DNA from: Stenocarpella maydis
Lineage: Eukaryota; Ascomycota; Sordariomycetes; Diaporthales; Diaporthaceae
NCBI GenBank assembly: GCA_002270565.1
Contig: NQMI01000168.1
Coordinates: 30,559-94,558, forward strand
DNA: 64,000 bases
Direction of reading: 5' to 3'
The notes under the pieces were generated by a model. That model saw only the letters and a list, made by a program, of their open reading frames with translations. It was not told where the DNA came from and ran no database searches. Positions 48,185-59,366 of the stretch are shown piece after piece (position 1 is the first letter of the stretch; each line of letters starts with the position of its first letter). The position numbers were made by a program, and so were the translations under genes.

Positions 48185-48806
48185 ATGTCTGCTTCACCGC
48201 CATCCCCTGATCGACCGACACCGAACCAGACGCCAGGCCCCGCCGGAGATGAGCAGTCTCGGAGGGCGCAAGCTGCCGCCATGGAGCGGTACGCCGAGGT
48301 GTCGCTGAAGTCCGTCCCGCTACCAGAGGGCGTCGACCCGAACAAGCGCGCAACAGTGGGCGAGGCGATCAAGACGATCAAGAGCGAGGATATCCTCAAG
48401 GTCCACCAGGCGCCATGCTCGAGGGACGGGTTCATTACCGGGATTGGGTCTGGCGCCGCCGTTGGGTTCCTGCGGTACATTATCGGAGGTGAGGGCTTGT
48501 CCTGTCTCACAGTATTGGGCGTTGCGAGAGCTGGCAGCGCTGACATCTCCGCGCATTGAAGCACCAATACCAAAGTCCGCGAACTGGGCGGTTGGCTCAG
48601 GCGTCGCCCTAAGTATCCTGGCGTATGAGTACTGCCAGTACCAAAGACGGGTCGAACGGGCCAACATGAAGCGCGTTGTCGAGGTGGTCAGCAAGAAGCA
48701 GGCCGAGATGAAGAGGCAAGAGGAGGAGAAGAGGCTGAAAAGCAATACAGAAAAGACTGCTCCTGCAGACAAAACGACCAGCAGGGCTTGGTACCGGTTT
48801 TGGTAG
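48185..48806 (+). CDS. COX20: cytochrome c oxidase assembly protein COX20
   Basis: Two exons (48185-48488 and 48562-48806) give 182 residues. The start is the first ATG in frame; the frame opens earlier only from a non-ATG codon. The 73-nt intron has a GCTGAC branch point and joins RYIIGG to APIPKSANWAVGS. The N-terminal half is polar; the core block HQAPCSRDGFITGIGSGAAV runs into the first membrane helix, and NWAVGSGVALSILAYEYC is the second. A basic tail follows (RRVERANMKRVVEVV). COX20 is an inner-mitochondrial-membrane chaperone for newly made Cox2. Length, two helices and the conserved Cys before helix 1 fit the family. Confidence 0.93.
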
Positions 48807-49642
48807 AGAGCATATTGTTCGACGCCGCCCGCATCACGAGGGTGCCTGAGAGGAGCTTCTTTACGGCATCATCTTGAGCCCCGGAGCCGCGTGTATGACT
48901 ACGAACGACAGGTTCTCGGGGCTCATGAGGGAGGCGTGATACGCCAAGCCCGGGTCTGCGATATATGTCGTCAGGAAGCAGCAGAGACCATGCCGAGCTC
49001 CAGTCCCGCGAGATTGCGAAGCATTGAGGAGGTATTGGAGAGTGCTATAGGCACCTCCTTGCCTCCAGGACTCTGCTGTCACTGCGGTTATGAGCCTGAA
49101 GCACGAGCAGCGCGGAATGCGCCGTTGTTGCATATAACCCACCTCGACGCCTTAGCCCTGCACCTTTGGGTAGGCGGTCACCAGGTGCTTCAATGGTTAT
49201 GGGGCTGTAATTTGATTGCTCTGCCCTGATGGGACAGGCCGGTTGCACACACCACTTGAGGCTTCAAAAGATTGTGTACTCTTGTCACCGTACGAAGGCT
49301 CCCGAAGGTTGGCTAGCCACAGCGAAGATTGCTGTTCGACGGCATTGGGTTTCTATTGAGAAGCCATCGCTTAATGTAGCAAACACTCAAACCGGGATAT
49401 GTACAAATTCAACGCCATGCCACACTCCATAGCAATGTCCACTGAAGCCAACCCTGATCCTCTTGCCCCTAGCCCTTTAATACAGACCGGCTCACCTGTT
49501 TGGGAGCCACATTACCCGATGCTTGCAACGCCCCGTCCGGTCGGATTTCCTCCAAAACGCCTAAAACTCGACGCCAAAAGATGCTTCTGAATTTAACACA
49601 GGTGACCCGGGAGCCCTGTGCCTAATTTTTGCCTCGCTGTAA
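48807..49642. other. convergent 3' spacer, no gene seen
   Basis: This lies between the COX20 stop and the stop of the uncharacterised gene. A frame at 48891-49229 has no protein-like features that I recognise. Confidence 0.5.
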
Positions 49643-50716
49643 TCAAGTGGTAATCATTGCAGCGGATTCACCGTCCTTGAAGCGAACCTTCCTGGAGTCT
49701 TCTGAGCCTATGCTCTCTTTCCGCTGTATCTTAAGAGCCCTATCCGGGCTCCCTCGCCGTCTGGAACTCCGTCGTGCCCTGGCCTCCCTCTCCTCTCTTT
49801 TTCTATACTCGGCGAGCTGCTGTTTCCTCTTCATGGTGCGAGCATAGGCGATGGCAGGGGTCGGCTTAAACCCGATACCATTGATTCCCACGCCATCGTC
49901 ATCCTCGTCGTCCGGGTCGTAGACGGTAATCTCGTCCTCGTGCCAAGTTAGTGCGGCCCGGATCGGGTCAATGACGTCGACCGCGGTCTCGCCAGGCTGG
50001 TCTGCGTTGCCGAGTTTTCTGGCTGATGCGACAAGGGGCGGTGTGCCAGCTCGTCGGCGACCGTTGGACCTCAGGTTCTCGAGGGGGCGATTGTTCGCAG
50101 CGGACGATTGTCTGGGTGGCTTGCTCGAGAGTCCCTTTGCAGACCTGGCGGTGAGGACTGTACTTTGGGCTGTGTGATGGGCAGATGAAGGGATTGGTTC
50201 GAACAGGACCTTGCCGTCGCCGGGAGTGGATCTCGACTCTGTGCCAGCAACCAGATGCGGTTCGATTATGTGTCCAGCCGGGGTCTCTGGGACCTCAACC
50301 CTCTTCGGGGACAGCTCGTGCCGGTGCTGGGTTGGAGGCAACGTCTGGTGTTTCGGCTGCGGCGATCCATCGGACGATACAGTGGGTGGTGTGAGTTTTG
50401 ATCTTTTACGCATCTTGGACTCGTCTTCGTCAACCACCATCTTGTCCGAATCCCCATCTGCGGAATCACGACCGGGATCGGTCTCGGTATCGTGTGCGCG
50501 TGCATCTGCCGGGGCAGCCCCGCCCCCACTATCGGCCAGGGCCAAGCCCCGGAACCTATGGGCGACCTTTGTGCGCGGACTGTCGCCGCCATCCGAGAGC
50601 AGCGCCTTAGGCGCCTCGATAGAGAAGTGGATATTTACCTGGGAAGGAACGTCATTGCTGGCAGCATCAGTCCGCTTCCGCTTGGGAGTGCTGAACGTTG
50701 GTTGTGAGTTGTCCAT
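49643..50716 (-). CDS. uncharacterised disordered, probably nuclear protein
   Basis: One clean frame of 357 residues from an ATG. I do not recognise a named family. The first 290 residues are Ser/Pro/Asp-rich with basic clusters that could direct nuclear import (PKRKRTD near the start, KMRKRSKL near 100). The C-terminal third looks more constrained: LTWHEDEITVYDPDDEDDD, then GINGIGFKPTPAIAYARTMK, then a highly charged helix (AEYRKREEREARARRSSRR). The GFKPTPAIAYAR stretch followed by a basic helix reminds me of conserved hypothetical proteins in other ascomycetes, but I cannot name one. The length, the ATG start and biased but non-repetitive composition support a real gene. Confidence 0.72.
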   Translation of the reverse strand: MDNSQPTFSTPKRKRTDAASNDVPSQVNIHFSIEAPKALLSDGGDSPRTKVAHRFRGLALADSGGGAAPADARAHDTETDPGRDSADGDSDKMVVDEDESKMRKRSKLTPPTVSSDGSPQPKHQTLPPTQHRHELSPKRVEVPETPAGHIIEPHLVAGTESRSTPGDGKVLFEPIPSSAHHTAQSTVLTARSAKGLSSKPPRQSSAANNRPLENLRSNGRRRAGTPPLVASARKLGNADQPGETAVDVIDPIRAALTWHEDEITVYDPDDEDDDGVGINGIGFKPTPAIAYARTMKRKQQLAEYRKREEREARARRSSRRRGSPDRALKIQRKESIGSEDSRKVRFKDGESAAMITT

Positions 50717-52250
50717 GGCAGGTTGGTTGTCCAGGGCTCGGCAGGTTGATTAGATTGCCGGGGTCGTCGACTATAAGGCTTTTGGAGACGGACGGACCAG
50801 CCCTGAAGCCGAGAAGGTCAGAGGAGAGGGCGAGTGAGCGTGGGGTAACGATGCAGCAGCGTCGATTGCTTGTCTGTACCTGAGGTAGCCGGCCTCACAA
50901 AGACCTCATGGTCCGTCTTGCGTGAGGAAATTCCGGTCTGATTGAGTCCCGATGCGGCAGCTCGACCAGGAGGTGGGTTTGGAGCTGCTCTGAAACGTCT
51001 CTCCAAGATCCTGTGGCTGCGGGCGTGGATGCAGACGTGGAGGCAGGCGTGGACGTGAAGGTGCAATGAACAGAAGTGACACCCAGAGGCAGCAGCGTGG
51101 GGCTGGGTCACACAAGAGTATTTGGTATTGGTCGAAATCATGGGGTGGAGGGAAGTCCCAAGTCCAAGGAGACGAACAGCCTCACCTCGTGGACTACCGG
51201 GAGTCACAAGGCCCCTTGCTAGGCAGGGCTAGCGCCCGCAGCTTAAACCACGCAGGCTGCAGGTCGTTGGAACTTGGAGGTGGTGTTGCAGGTGAGCTCA
51301 GACGCCACCCGACGTGACTGCTTCGGACGACTTTACCATCTCAGGGTATAACCCTCGCAGGACTGATTAATACCCGATATAACATCTTGATCATGATTGG
51401 CTGGACCTCCGAGACGGCGACGAGATCATGGCACCAGTTTTTCGAAAGATCCGACTCTGAAACATCTTCAGGGAGTATTTAGCATTTCTCTGTCGAACAA
51501 TGAAACGAGTATGCCGTCCACATATTATCTCACCACTTCTCAACAAGGAGAACACGGTGCAGCAGCCTATGCGTTAAAATGGACCTCGTCTTGACAAACC
51601 CAGAGGGGGTCGTTATTGTATGTCAATCATCAATGCCAACATGACGTGAGCCATTGTCGGGATGAGCTTCATCTCAGCAATTACGCAGCATATGGAGTTT
51701 GTGACCATCACCAGGGTCAAGTCGCTACTACGTACTGGTATTTGTCCTCCCCGTCTTCTGTAATCAGCAGTCAGGTGACTGATTTGAACCGCGGATATCA
51801 ACCCCACAATTTCAGAGAATTGAATTTTCAATGAACGTTTCCCGTGATGTTTGTCAAGCTCCTTAACCCAATATCAATCCCGCCAAAAATGTATCGAAGC
51901 CAGGCTCACATTGCGCCGGCTAACATGGTTGAATCATCAGACCAACCTAAGACAACGCATTTTGTTGCTCCGCTTGCATAACTATAACGCTGAAGCCGTA
52001 CGAACTCGACTCAAAGACCGAGGCAGTGTTTCATCATATAATGTGGCCGACATCTGCACCCGGCGTCTCCGTATTAGCTGACCGTGTCCCAGCGCAGGAG
52101 AAAGGCGGGCGCCTGCATAACTTTAGCCGACGTCCGAGCCCACGCAGCCATCAAGGTACTGGGACTTCAGGAAGACTTCTGGGCCCGGGAGGTCCCCGAC
52201 TCCTCCCTCACAGTTTCGTTTACGGACCACATGACCTGGAAGTACAATTG
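50717..52250. other. intergenic, no gene seen
   Basis: This is the promoter of the disordered-protein gene followed by apparently empty sequence. A cluster of short repeated GCGTGGATGCAGACGTGG-like units sits at about 51024-51054. Confidence 0.5.
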
Positions 52251-52251
52251 A

Positions 52252-52875
52252 ATGCTATTCTTTCTATTTTCATTCCTCCTGGATACCGTTAACTACCAAG
52301 TCCAGCATATTGTGCAGCCCATTATTAGGCTCCTGGATCCGCAAGAGAGCGCACAAACGCCCCACCCGCTGCTTGTCATGGTGGGAGGAATGTTGACTCG
52401 GGGACGACCAGACGCTGAGGCGTTGATGAGAGACCGGGCGGCGCATTGTGGATTGGAAGATTTGTTGGATCCAAATAACTATTCAAATGACAGCACCTTA
52501 GGTAATACATGTTTCGGTCGGCCCCAACCCCGGTGAAGCGCGCGGGTGAGCCCTGGGTAAAGACCTACCAGTGTTCCCCCAAGGTGCCGGCCCCTTTGCT
52601 CCTGGCAACTTGGAAGTATAATGTATGGCCCCTCGACGGTTTTCGCCGCCGCGGCCCTTACCCACGTGGCGGAGAACCCTGGTCTCTACTCGGCCGACTG
52701 GAGCACCGGCGCGAAAACGAACAAGGCTGGCATCCTGCAGCTGGCCGACAAGGTCAGTGCCATCACCGAGGAGCACCCGGAGACCCAGTCCCCAGGCGAC
52801 GTCTTCCGTCGTCTGAACCTCGACAAGACCTCACTGCGGCCGGGAAGCGCACTGCCACCATCGTGTGTCTTCTGA
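52252..52875 (+). other. possible coding relic of unknown family
   Basis: Two neighbouring open stretches look more protein-like than the surrounding DNA. One (52252-52536) contains QHIVQPIIRLLDPQESA and GLEDLLDPNNYSND. The other (52621-52875) contains ENPGLYSADWSTGAKTN and HPETQSPGDVFRRLNLDK. They could be exons of one gene or remains of one, since no complete gene with a sound start and end can be built. I do not recognise the family. Confidence 0.3.
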
Positions 52876-53039
52876 TCTTGCCAAGAATGTGGGGAACTAG
52901 AGCACTGTGCCATTTGCACAACCAGCCGGGCGTCTTGGTCGAGTTGCAGATCATGTCAATCAGGGACCCCGCCAACAGTGGCGATGGGGCACAATCAACG
53001 TTGGAAGATGGATCTACTTAGGCGCACCGTTCGCCAGTG

Positions 53040-53300
53040 TTGGCCTTGGGCTACCCGTCATGACGACCTACGCGCGGCTTAAAGTTGGTCTGAAGTAGCC
53101 TCATCACGAGGCCATCGCTATTTTCTTAGTGGCTATTTTGTTTTAACCCTACTATTATCGGTATTGTATTTATGACTTAATGCTGGGGTTTCAAGCATTA
53201 TCACTATACAAAAGGACCACCGTAGCTCTCATCCTTTTTTTTTTTTTTTAAAAAAAAAAGTAACAAGTAAAAAGAGTATTATGATCGGATTACGAACGGA
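53040..53300 (+). repeat. dispersed repeat, copy B
   Basis: This is the longest of the three copies. It shares CCTTGGGCTA and ACGCGCGGCTTAAAGTT with copy A. With copy C it shares GGACCACCGTAGCTCTCAT-like sequence, then an AT-rich interruption (a T run followed by an A run near 53237-53260) and the end ATCGGATTACGAACGGA. It has the same orientation as A and C. Confidence 0.75.
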
Positions 53301-55386
53301 GCCTACTACTACTAAGTAAGTACTCAAGCGCATGGCATACCTAGGTAGTGCTACTACTCAAGCGTGATTTATGGCTGGCCACCCCGAGTTACTGTTAGTT
53401 GGTTCGGTTTTTAATCCAGTCATAAGTTACTGATAGCTTGGTCCGTATATCTGTCTCTCCTTTAACGGTACCCAGTTACCAAACAGTAGGCCTTGCTGCT
53501 AGCATATACTGCTCTGTGTCGCATCATAGTCCACCGCGATGCAGAGGGTGTTTCATTCACGATAGTTTCACCGGACCAGCGAGTGTTCAAGATGCTAGGA
53601 CATCGGCATGCATGGACCGATGGGCCGAAAAGGTGAGCTTTTGGGGCTCGTGGTTACCCTAGGGTAGTGCCCAGAGTCTTGCTTTTCAATTTATTACGCA
53701 ACTGCATGTACAGCCTATCTTCAAAAAGGGTTGGATACCTAAATACGGGCTGGAGTTGCTTCTCATGTGAGCCGGGTACCTATGTTCCCCGCGCGCGTCA
53801 CACTAATTGGCACGCATAGCGGCGGCATTCAGAAGTGCTTGGCTATTCCTCTCGAGAATCTTGCCTGCAGATGCGCCAGGATGCACTGCATAGCTTCCCA
53901 TTGCCTTTCCCGGCCTCTCTTACTACTACGTCTGCATTCTTTGGTGGAGACAGTCCATTGTACACTACAAGCTGCTCATAGTGTTTTGGATTCAGCCCCA
54001 GTAGGATTTTCAGCCACACGTGCAGTGATGTTTTCTGGAGGCTGAAGTTGCATCGGGCCTAACCGACTCTGGCGCTATCTCTACCTCTGCAAGGTGATCT
54101 GTGCACACCGTGGACAATCCGGAGGCGCTAAGAGGCTCTGGGAAATGTAGCATCGGGGTGCCTGTTCGATTTTGGAAGGTCGCCGTGCGAGTGCAATCCA
54201 TGGATGCGAAACCTGGATCCTGGCAGACAGCCGGGACGCTACGTTAGATTGGATGAACGGAGGGACATCATCACACTAGTCAACTGTTGACCTTATCCAT
54301 GGTCGGACCGCATTCGCTTGGGACGAACTGCACAAAACCGTAGACGCGGTCCTTACACCCCATGTTGTTGGTCAGCTCCATTTTCCAGGCACGCAGATCA
54401 CTCCCCCGTATCCTCTTCTGCATGGCCTCAAAGTACACTAAGCGGCCGCAGCCTCTTCTCCGCACTTCCGTCATTACTAGCAGGGTATTCTGCGGAGACT
54501 GCAGGCTTGCAGTACTAGTAGTATGCGATAGCAATTTCCGAGGTCAGTTGCCTCCCAAAATGTTTCAGAAACCCAATGGAGAAACCATTCGCCGTCGAGT
54601 TCGTCATTAGTATAGTCCCGGAATTTGTTTGCAAAGGTAAATTCCGAGCAGTTCCTGAGGTGCACGGCCATATTCCAACAATATATAGTTCTTGCCCCAC
54701 CAGCCGGGCTTGCGACATTTGAACCCGATGGTGTACCTGCGCAAGCCGGCCACCACAATTGGCCATTTGACCAGACAGGGCATACTAGTATGTTGCAGGG
54801 ATCGCCATTTTGGTGTTTCCTCAACAGGGGGCCTGGACAGCAAGGTGTGCAGTTCGGCCGGGTGGTCGTCTCAGAGATCTGAAAGCGAAGGAAACCCGCA
54901 CATGGCGAGTCAGACTGCATCGCACTGGCAGGGGCGACTTCCTATTCTAGGAGCGGGTCGGGGCTATTTTTCAATCAAGATGTTTCGCGTCCGAAGCGAC
55001 CTTGACTAGTACGACTGTAAATCCGGACTGGGAGGAATCCAGGAACTTGGGGATCTGGCACGTGGAGGCATGGCGGCATTATTGGATGATAGTGGCCGTC
55101 TAGGCGCTGCAGAGACGGAGCGAGCCAGACTCATATGCTGTGGGTCCCCCACGAGGTCATAGGTGTATGATAGAAGGTGGTTGGTCTCTTGGGATGAGTT
55201 ATATATCCACATGATCGCCACGCAGGTTTCGTAGTTTTTCTATTTCAACTATCAACGCAGCTGAGCTTGCAGTCGTCCGTAATCACATACGTCCTACCGG
55301 GCCTCACCCTGCTCTCACTTGCAGTCTTCAGACACTCTTTTTTTCTGCAGTAGCACCTTGCCGCACTACTCTTGAAAAGGTTCACG
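53301..55386. other. gene-poor spacer with minus-strand ORF fragments
   Basis: The palindrome TACCTAGGTAG is at 53338-53348. On the minus strand between about 54280 and 54920, several overlapping frames encode Cys- and Trp-rich stretches such as NMAVHLRNCSEFTFANKF and LVYFEAMQKRIRG. They hint at a small spliced gene or relic, but I cannot connect them. The end of the stretch is the PLA2 promoter. Confidence 0.35.
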
Positions 55387-56004
55387 ATGAAGTTCTCAAG
55401 GATCGCATGCGTGGCCTGGCTGTTGCCGGCCACTTTTGCCGCAGGACCGGTTCCGCTCTCACCCCGCCAGAACATCCAGACTACCACGGACACCTACCTC
55501 TTTGATATCTCGCTGCCTCAGTTTGTTGCATACCGCAACGCGAGGAACCCCGCCACCTTGGACTGGTACTCGGACGGCTGCAGTGACTCGCCTGACAACC
55601 CTCTGGGCTTCAATTTCGAGCCTGCATGCTTCCGCCATGACTTTGGGTACGCAAACTACCGTGAGCAATTCCGCTTCACAAAGGCGGCCAAGGCGTCTAT
55701 CGACTCCAATTTCAAGAAAGAGTAAGTGACCAAGCGCCCCGTTACGACATATCTCCGCCTTGCTTTGAGACTAATATCGCCCAGCCTCAAGTATCAATGC
55801 GACTCGGAGTCTCTTGAGTCCATCTGTGATGCTCTGGCGAACGTGTACTACACAGCTGTCAGGCTATTTGGTGGCAAGGACGCCAACAAGCGCGATGAGA
55901 CGGAGGATGCGGACGCTGACCTGCTGGCCGAGTACCAGGACGCCCTGGCTGCCTACGAACAAAAAATGGCCGAGGCCAAGGCGAACGGCGTGATCCCATC
56001 TTGA
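55387..56004 (+). CDS. secreted fungal phospholipase A2
   Basis: Two exons (55387-55721 and 55785-56004) give 184 residues. The start is the ATG at 55387, opening a signal peptide (SRIACVAWLLPATFAAG). The catalytic block is CSDSPDNPLGF, then EPACFRHDFGYANYR, where the HD pair at residues 84-85 is the catalytic His with the Asp that follows, as in the small bacterial and fungal PLA2 family. The C-terminal Cys pair (YQCDSES and SICDALA) fits the second disulfide. A charged tail of about 40 residues follows (KRDETEDADADLLAEY). The enzyme releases the sn-2 fatty acid from phospholipids outside the cell. The 63-nt intron ends in CGCCCAG. Confidence 0.92.
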
Positions 56005-56797
56005 AGGAGTCACAGGTGCCCTGTGGTTGACCACATGTTGAAAATTCGTTTCAGGATTGCAGGCAGGCAGGCCAATTCTCCGGTACGGAATCTGCGGAGT
56101 CTGGCTCACTCGAGCAGACTCCAGGAAGCATCTCATGCTTGTCATGGGGCAGGATTCTGGAATTCTTCGAATGCTCACTCCCGAGCATATATCTATCTAC
56201 CCTAAGGTACTTAGATCTTACTTGTTTTTACACGAATTTAAGTAATGTTTTGTACACTTTCCCCTTGGCTACCTAAATGTAATGAAAGGGGCCCCTGAAC
56301 GGGAAATAACTCAGTCATTCTAAAATTTCTGCTCAATGAAGAGAACGGTGCACGTGGAAACTAGCGTGGGCGACGGAAGGTATGCTGCAATTGGAATCAT
56401 TAGGTAGTATCGCAGTAATCTGAAACCAAACTTTGTGGGATGGTCCCTTTACACTACACAGTACACACAAGTGCTCGGTTCACCCGCACGAAACGATTAG
56501 ATGCCTGTCCGCCGGCCGCGGGGTAGTTACCGGCATCGGGGTCCCGCCTGGAGATAGCCACGCGGGAGAGAGTCTTAGCACGGCATTTCCTCGGAGTGGT
56601 AGTTAACGTCACGCATCTGGTAGACACCATCGTACAGTAGAACCTTGGAACTCGATATTGTCTGGAGCTCCCATAACTTGCTCCATCTGGCAAAAAACAC
56701 GACACAAAGAGCCCATAATTTTCCTCCGACCGCAGTCTCAGTTTGACGAGATGTATGCTGGGCTCTCAGCCGAGAAATAGTACGTACCCGCCAGATC
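56005..56797. other. intergenic, no gene seen
   Basis: This is the 3' side of the phospholipase gene and the upstream region of the amidase gene. Only short, unconvincing frames are present. Confidence 0.5.
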
Positions 56798-58667
56798 ATG
56801 GTCTATCGAAGCTCAGCCCTGTTGCTGAAACAGACTTCTAGCAGTACGATGTCAAAGGAGGTGTTCAGAAATCTAGCCTCTTCCCTGGGATTCCAGGTGC
56901 AACCTCAAGATGAGGCAGATTACCTCGACCTCCTACGGGCAACCATCGCCGATATAGAAACAGTCCAGGCGATGCCACCGTACCAACACAGCCTCATCCG
57001 AACGACCCACAGCGTAGGCGAGCGGACCAGCACGCGACCATCTCCGTCCGACAATCCATTGAATGGATGGAGCCATAGGGTTCGTGCGCTTTTTCTTCCC
57101 CACAATCAATCCCTCCCCACGCGGACATTGTCATGGCTGTCGGAGCCGAGCTGAGAGTCATAGACCACCATCAGGCTCTCTGCGGAAGGGCTTTTATCCG
57201 GCAAAACCATAGCTGTCAAGGATAATGTGTCCATCGCAGGACTGCCCATGACGGGCGGGACACAACCCTACCATCTTTCCAAGGATACCCCGTACCCAAT
57301 TTCCAGCTTTGACGCGCCGGTAGTCACCCGGGTGCTCGAGGCTGGGGGGACCATCACAGGCACGTCGACATGCGAGAATTACTGCATGTCTGCATTGAGC
57401 TTCAGTAGTGCCACTGGGCCGGTCGACAACCCCTGGCTAAAGGGCTACACATGCGGCGGTAGTAGCTCTGGAAGCGCGGCCCTCGTCGGGGTGAAGTCCG
57501 TTAGAAAGCAGAGGGGGAAGGGGGGCGGGCAGATGCTCGCTGGTAACGACCTAGGAGAAGGGGCCGATATGGCTATTGGAGGTGATCAGGGGGGAAGCAT
57601 CCGCATTGTGAGCACCCTTTGGGAAGCTTACTGCTCTAGTATTATACTGACGAAGCACTCAGCCGGCGGCATACAGTGGCATCTATGGACTCAAGCCAAC
57701 ACACGGTCTGGTTCCTTACACAGGAATCGCATCCCTCCAGCCCATGATCGACCACTGTGGACCGATGGCCGGATCCGTGCGTGACACCGCGTTGCTCCTT
57801 GCGGTCCTTGCCGGATGGGATGGCCTTGATCCGCGCTGTACACCCGAGACTCCCCTGCGGCACAACGTCACAGCCTATCATGAAAGGCTCGACGAGGTTA
57901 TCGAGGAGCGCAAGTCGCACGGTAGCTGGAATCCGAAGGCAGCCGCCAACGGGTTGCGTGTCGGCCTCATCAAAGAAGCCTGGGCGGCACCCCAGCTCAG
58001 TGAAGAGGTAGGCGCCGTCGTCAGGCAGGCAGGCCAGCGTTTCGCCTCTCTCGGCGGCTCGGTCGAGGAGGTCAGTATCCCGATGCATGGCCTGGCGGCT
58101 GCGATCTTTACCGCGGCTGAAACAGCTGAGATGGCGGACTTCATATACAACAAGCCGCCAGACTGCCTGAGCTGGCCTACAGCGGATCTTGTCCCCCCCG
58201 CGCCGGATACGCAGTGGTTTGATACCATGAACAAGTCAGCGCCCACGGTTGTGAGCAAACTCATAGGTGGTGAGTTTCTGAGGCGCAACAAGGATGCGTT
58301 CGCTCCCGCCGCAAGAGGGAAGGCAATCACTCACGTACACGAGCTCAGAGCCGCATACGACGCGGCGCTGGCGCAGTACGACGTGCTCGTTACCCCTTGC
58401 AACCCGACGGTAGGCATGAAGCATCTCAGCCCGGACCTGAGCGTCGCCGAAAAGTATGCGCTGGCGCTGGGAAACACGTGGAACACAAGTCCATTCAATC
58501 TCACCGGGCATCCTGGCTTGACCGTCCCTGTTGGCTGGGGCAGGACTGAAGACGGACAGGGCAGGCTTCCCATTGGAATGCAACTAGTCGGTCGCAGGTG
58601 GGATGAAGAAACAGTGTTCCTCGCCGCAGCGGCTTGGGAGGTCGGAGGCTTGGGACTAGATAGCTGA
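56798..58667 (+). CDS. amidase-signature family hydrolase
   Basis: The frame-consistent model is 56798-57083, 57189-57607 and 57663-58667, giving 569 residues; a start at 56849 is also possible. The catalytic triad is visible: Lys in TIAVKDN, Ser in TCGGSSSGSAAL, and the second Ser in GGDQGGSIRI-PAAYSGIYGL. The C-terminal half has DHCGPMAGSV, LVTPCNPTVG and FNLTGHPGLTVPVG. The second intron is sound (GTGAGC donor, ACTGAC branch point). The first is not: it needs a weak GTGCGC donor and makes the stretch after NGWSHR shorter than I expect. An alternative is a lost base in a G run at 57188-57190, which would leave a longer conserved stretch and mean a frameshift. The family hydrolyses amides; the substrate is unknown. 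Confidence 0.85.
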
Positions 58668-59366
58668 GAGGCTTTACACCCTGGGCCTCTTGAATATCAA
58701 CCAAGGGCCCCAGGTTGTCACATCAGACGATATTACATTCCGCGCGGCATCTGATGAGTTAAAGTCGTCACACATGCAACGGACGATCAAAGTGGAAGAG
58801 TAGGGCAGCCTACAAAAGGCGGAGTGGTGTGTTTCTCGATGATCAACTGGGTAGTATGGCATTTGGGTGAGTAGCGGACAAGATATAGCTGCAGACGGGG
58901 GGCCAGGATGATAACGCCTATTCTCTCGCTCAATTGTATCGATTGCCCAATCAGCCAACTTGTATAGTCTCATAGGAGTGGAGACAATCGAACGTCAGAA
59001 TCCATCAAACTCAGTGGGGCTTGACAATTCCAGGACCAAGCTCAAATATCGATGTGACGTCAACTTGAACACTCTTCAAGTAGGCAGGAAAGAGTTGCGA
59101 TGCAGGTCATCGCGTCGTCAGCTACGTACTAGCGAAATTTTATTTAATTATTACAAGGCGTCTGATTTTGAGGATATCACCGGCTCTCTAAGGGTGCCGA
59201 CCGTCGCACGCCTTAAACTTTTGATCCATCCTGCCAGCTTAAAAGCTGCTCCTCTCCGTCCACCCCCCCACCCTTCTCTCGTTCTTTTATCTTTACAGAG
59301 AACGACAGATCTTCATTTCAGCCAAAGGCAGTTTCGAACAATTACATAACCGGCCAACTAGCACCG
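58668..59366. other. intergenic, hexokinase promoter side
   Basis: No gene is seen. It holds a CRE-like octamer, and CT- and C-rich DNA close to the hexokinase start. Confidence 0.5.
59055..59062. promoter_or_regulatory. CRE-like octamer TGACGTCA
   Basis: A perfect palindromic ATF/CREB site lies 312 bp before the hexokinase start codon. The assignment is by consensus only. Confidence 0.4.
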
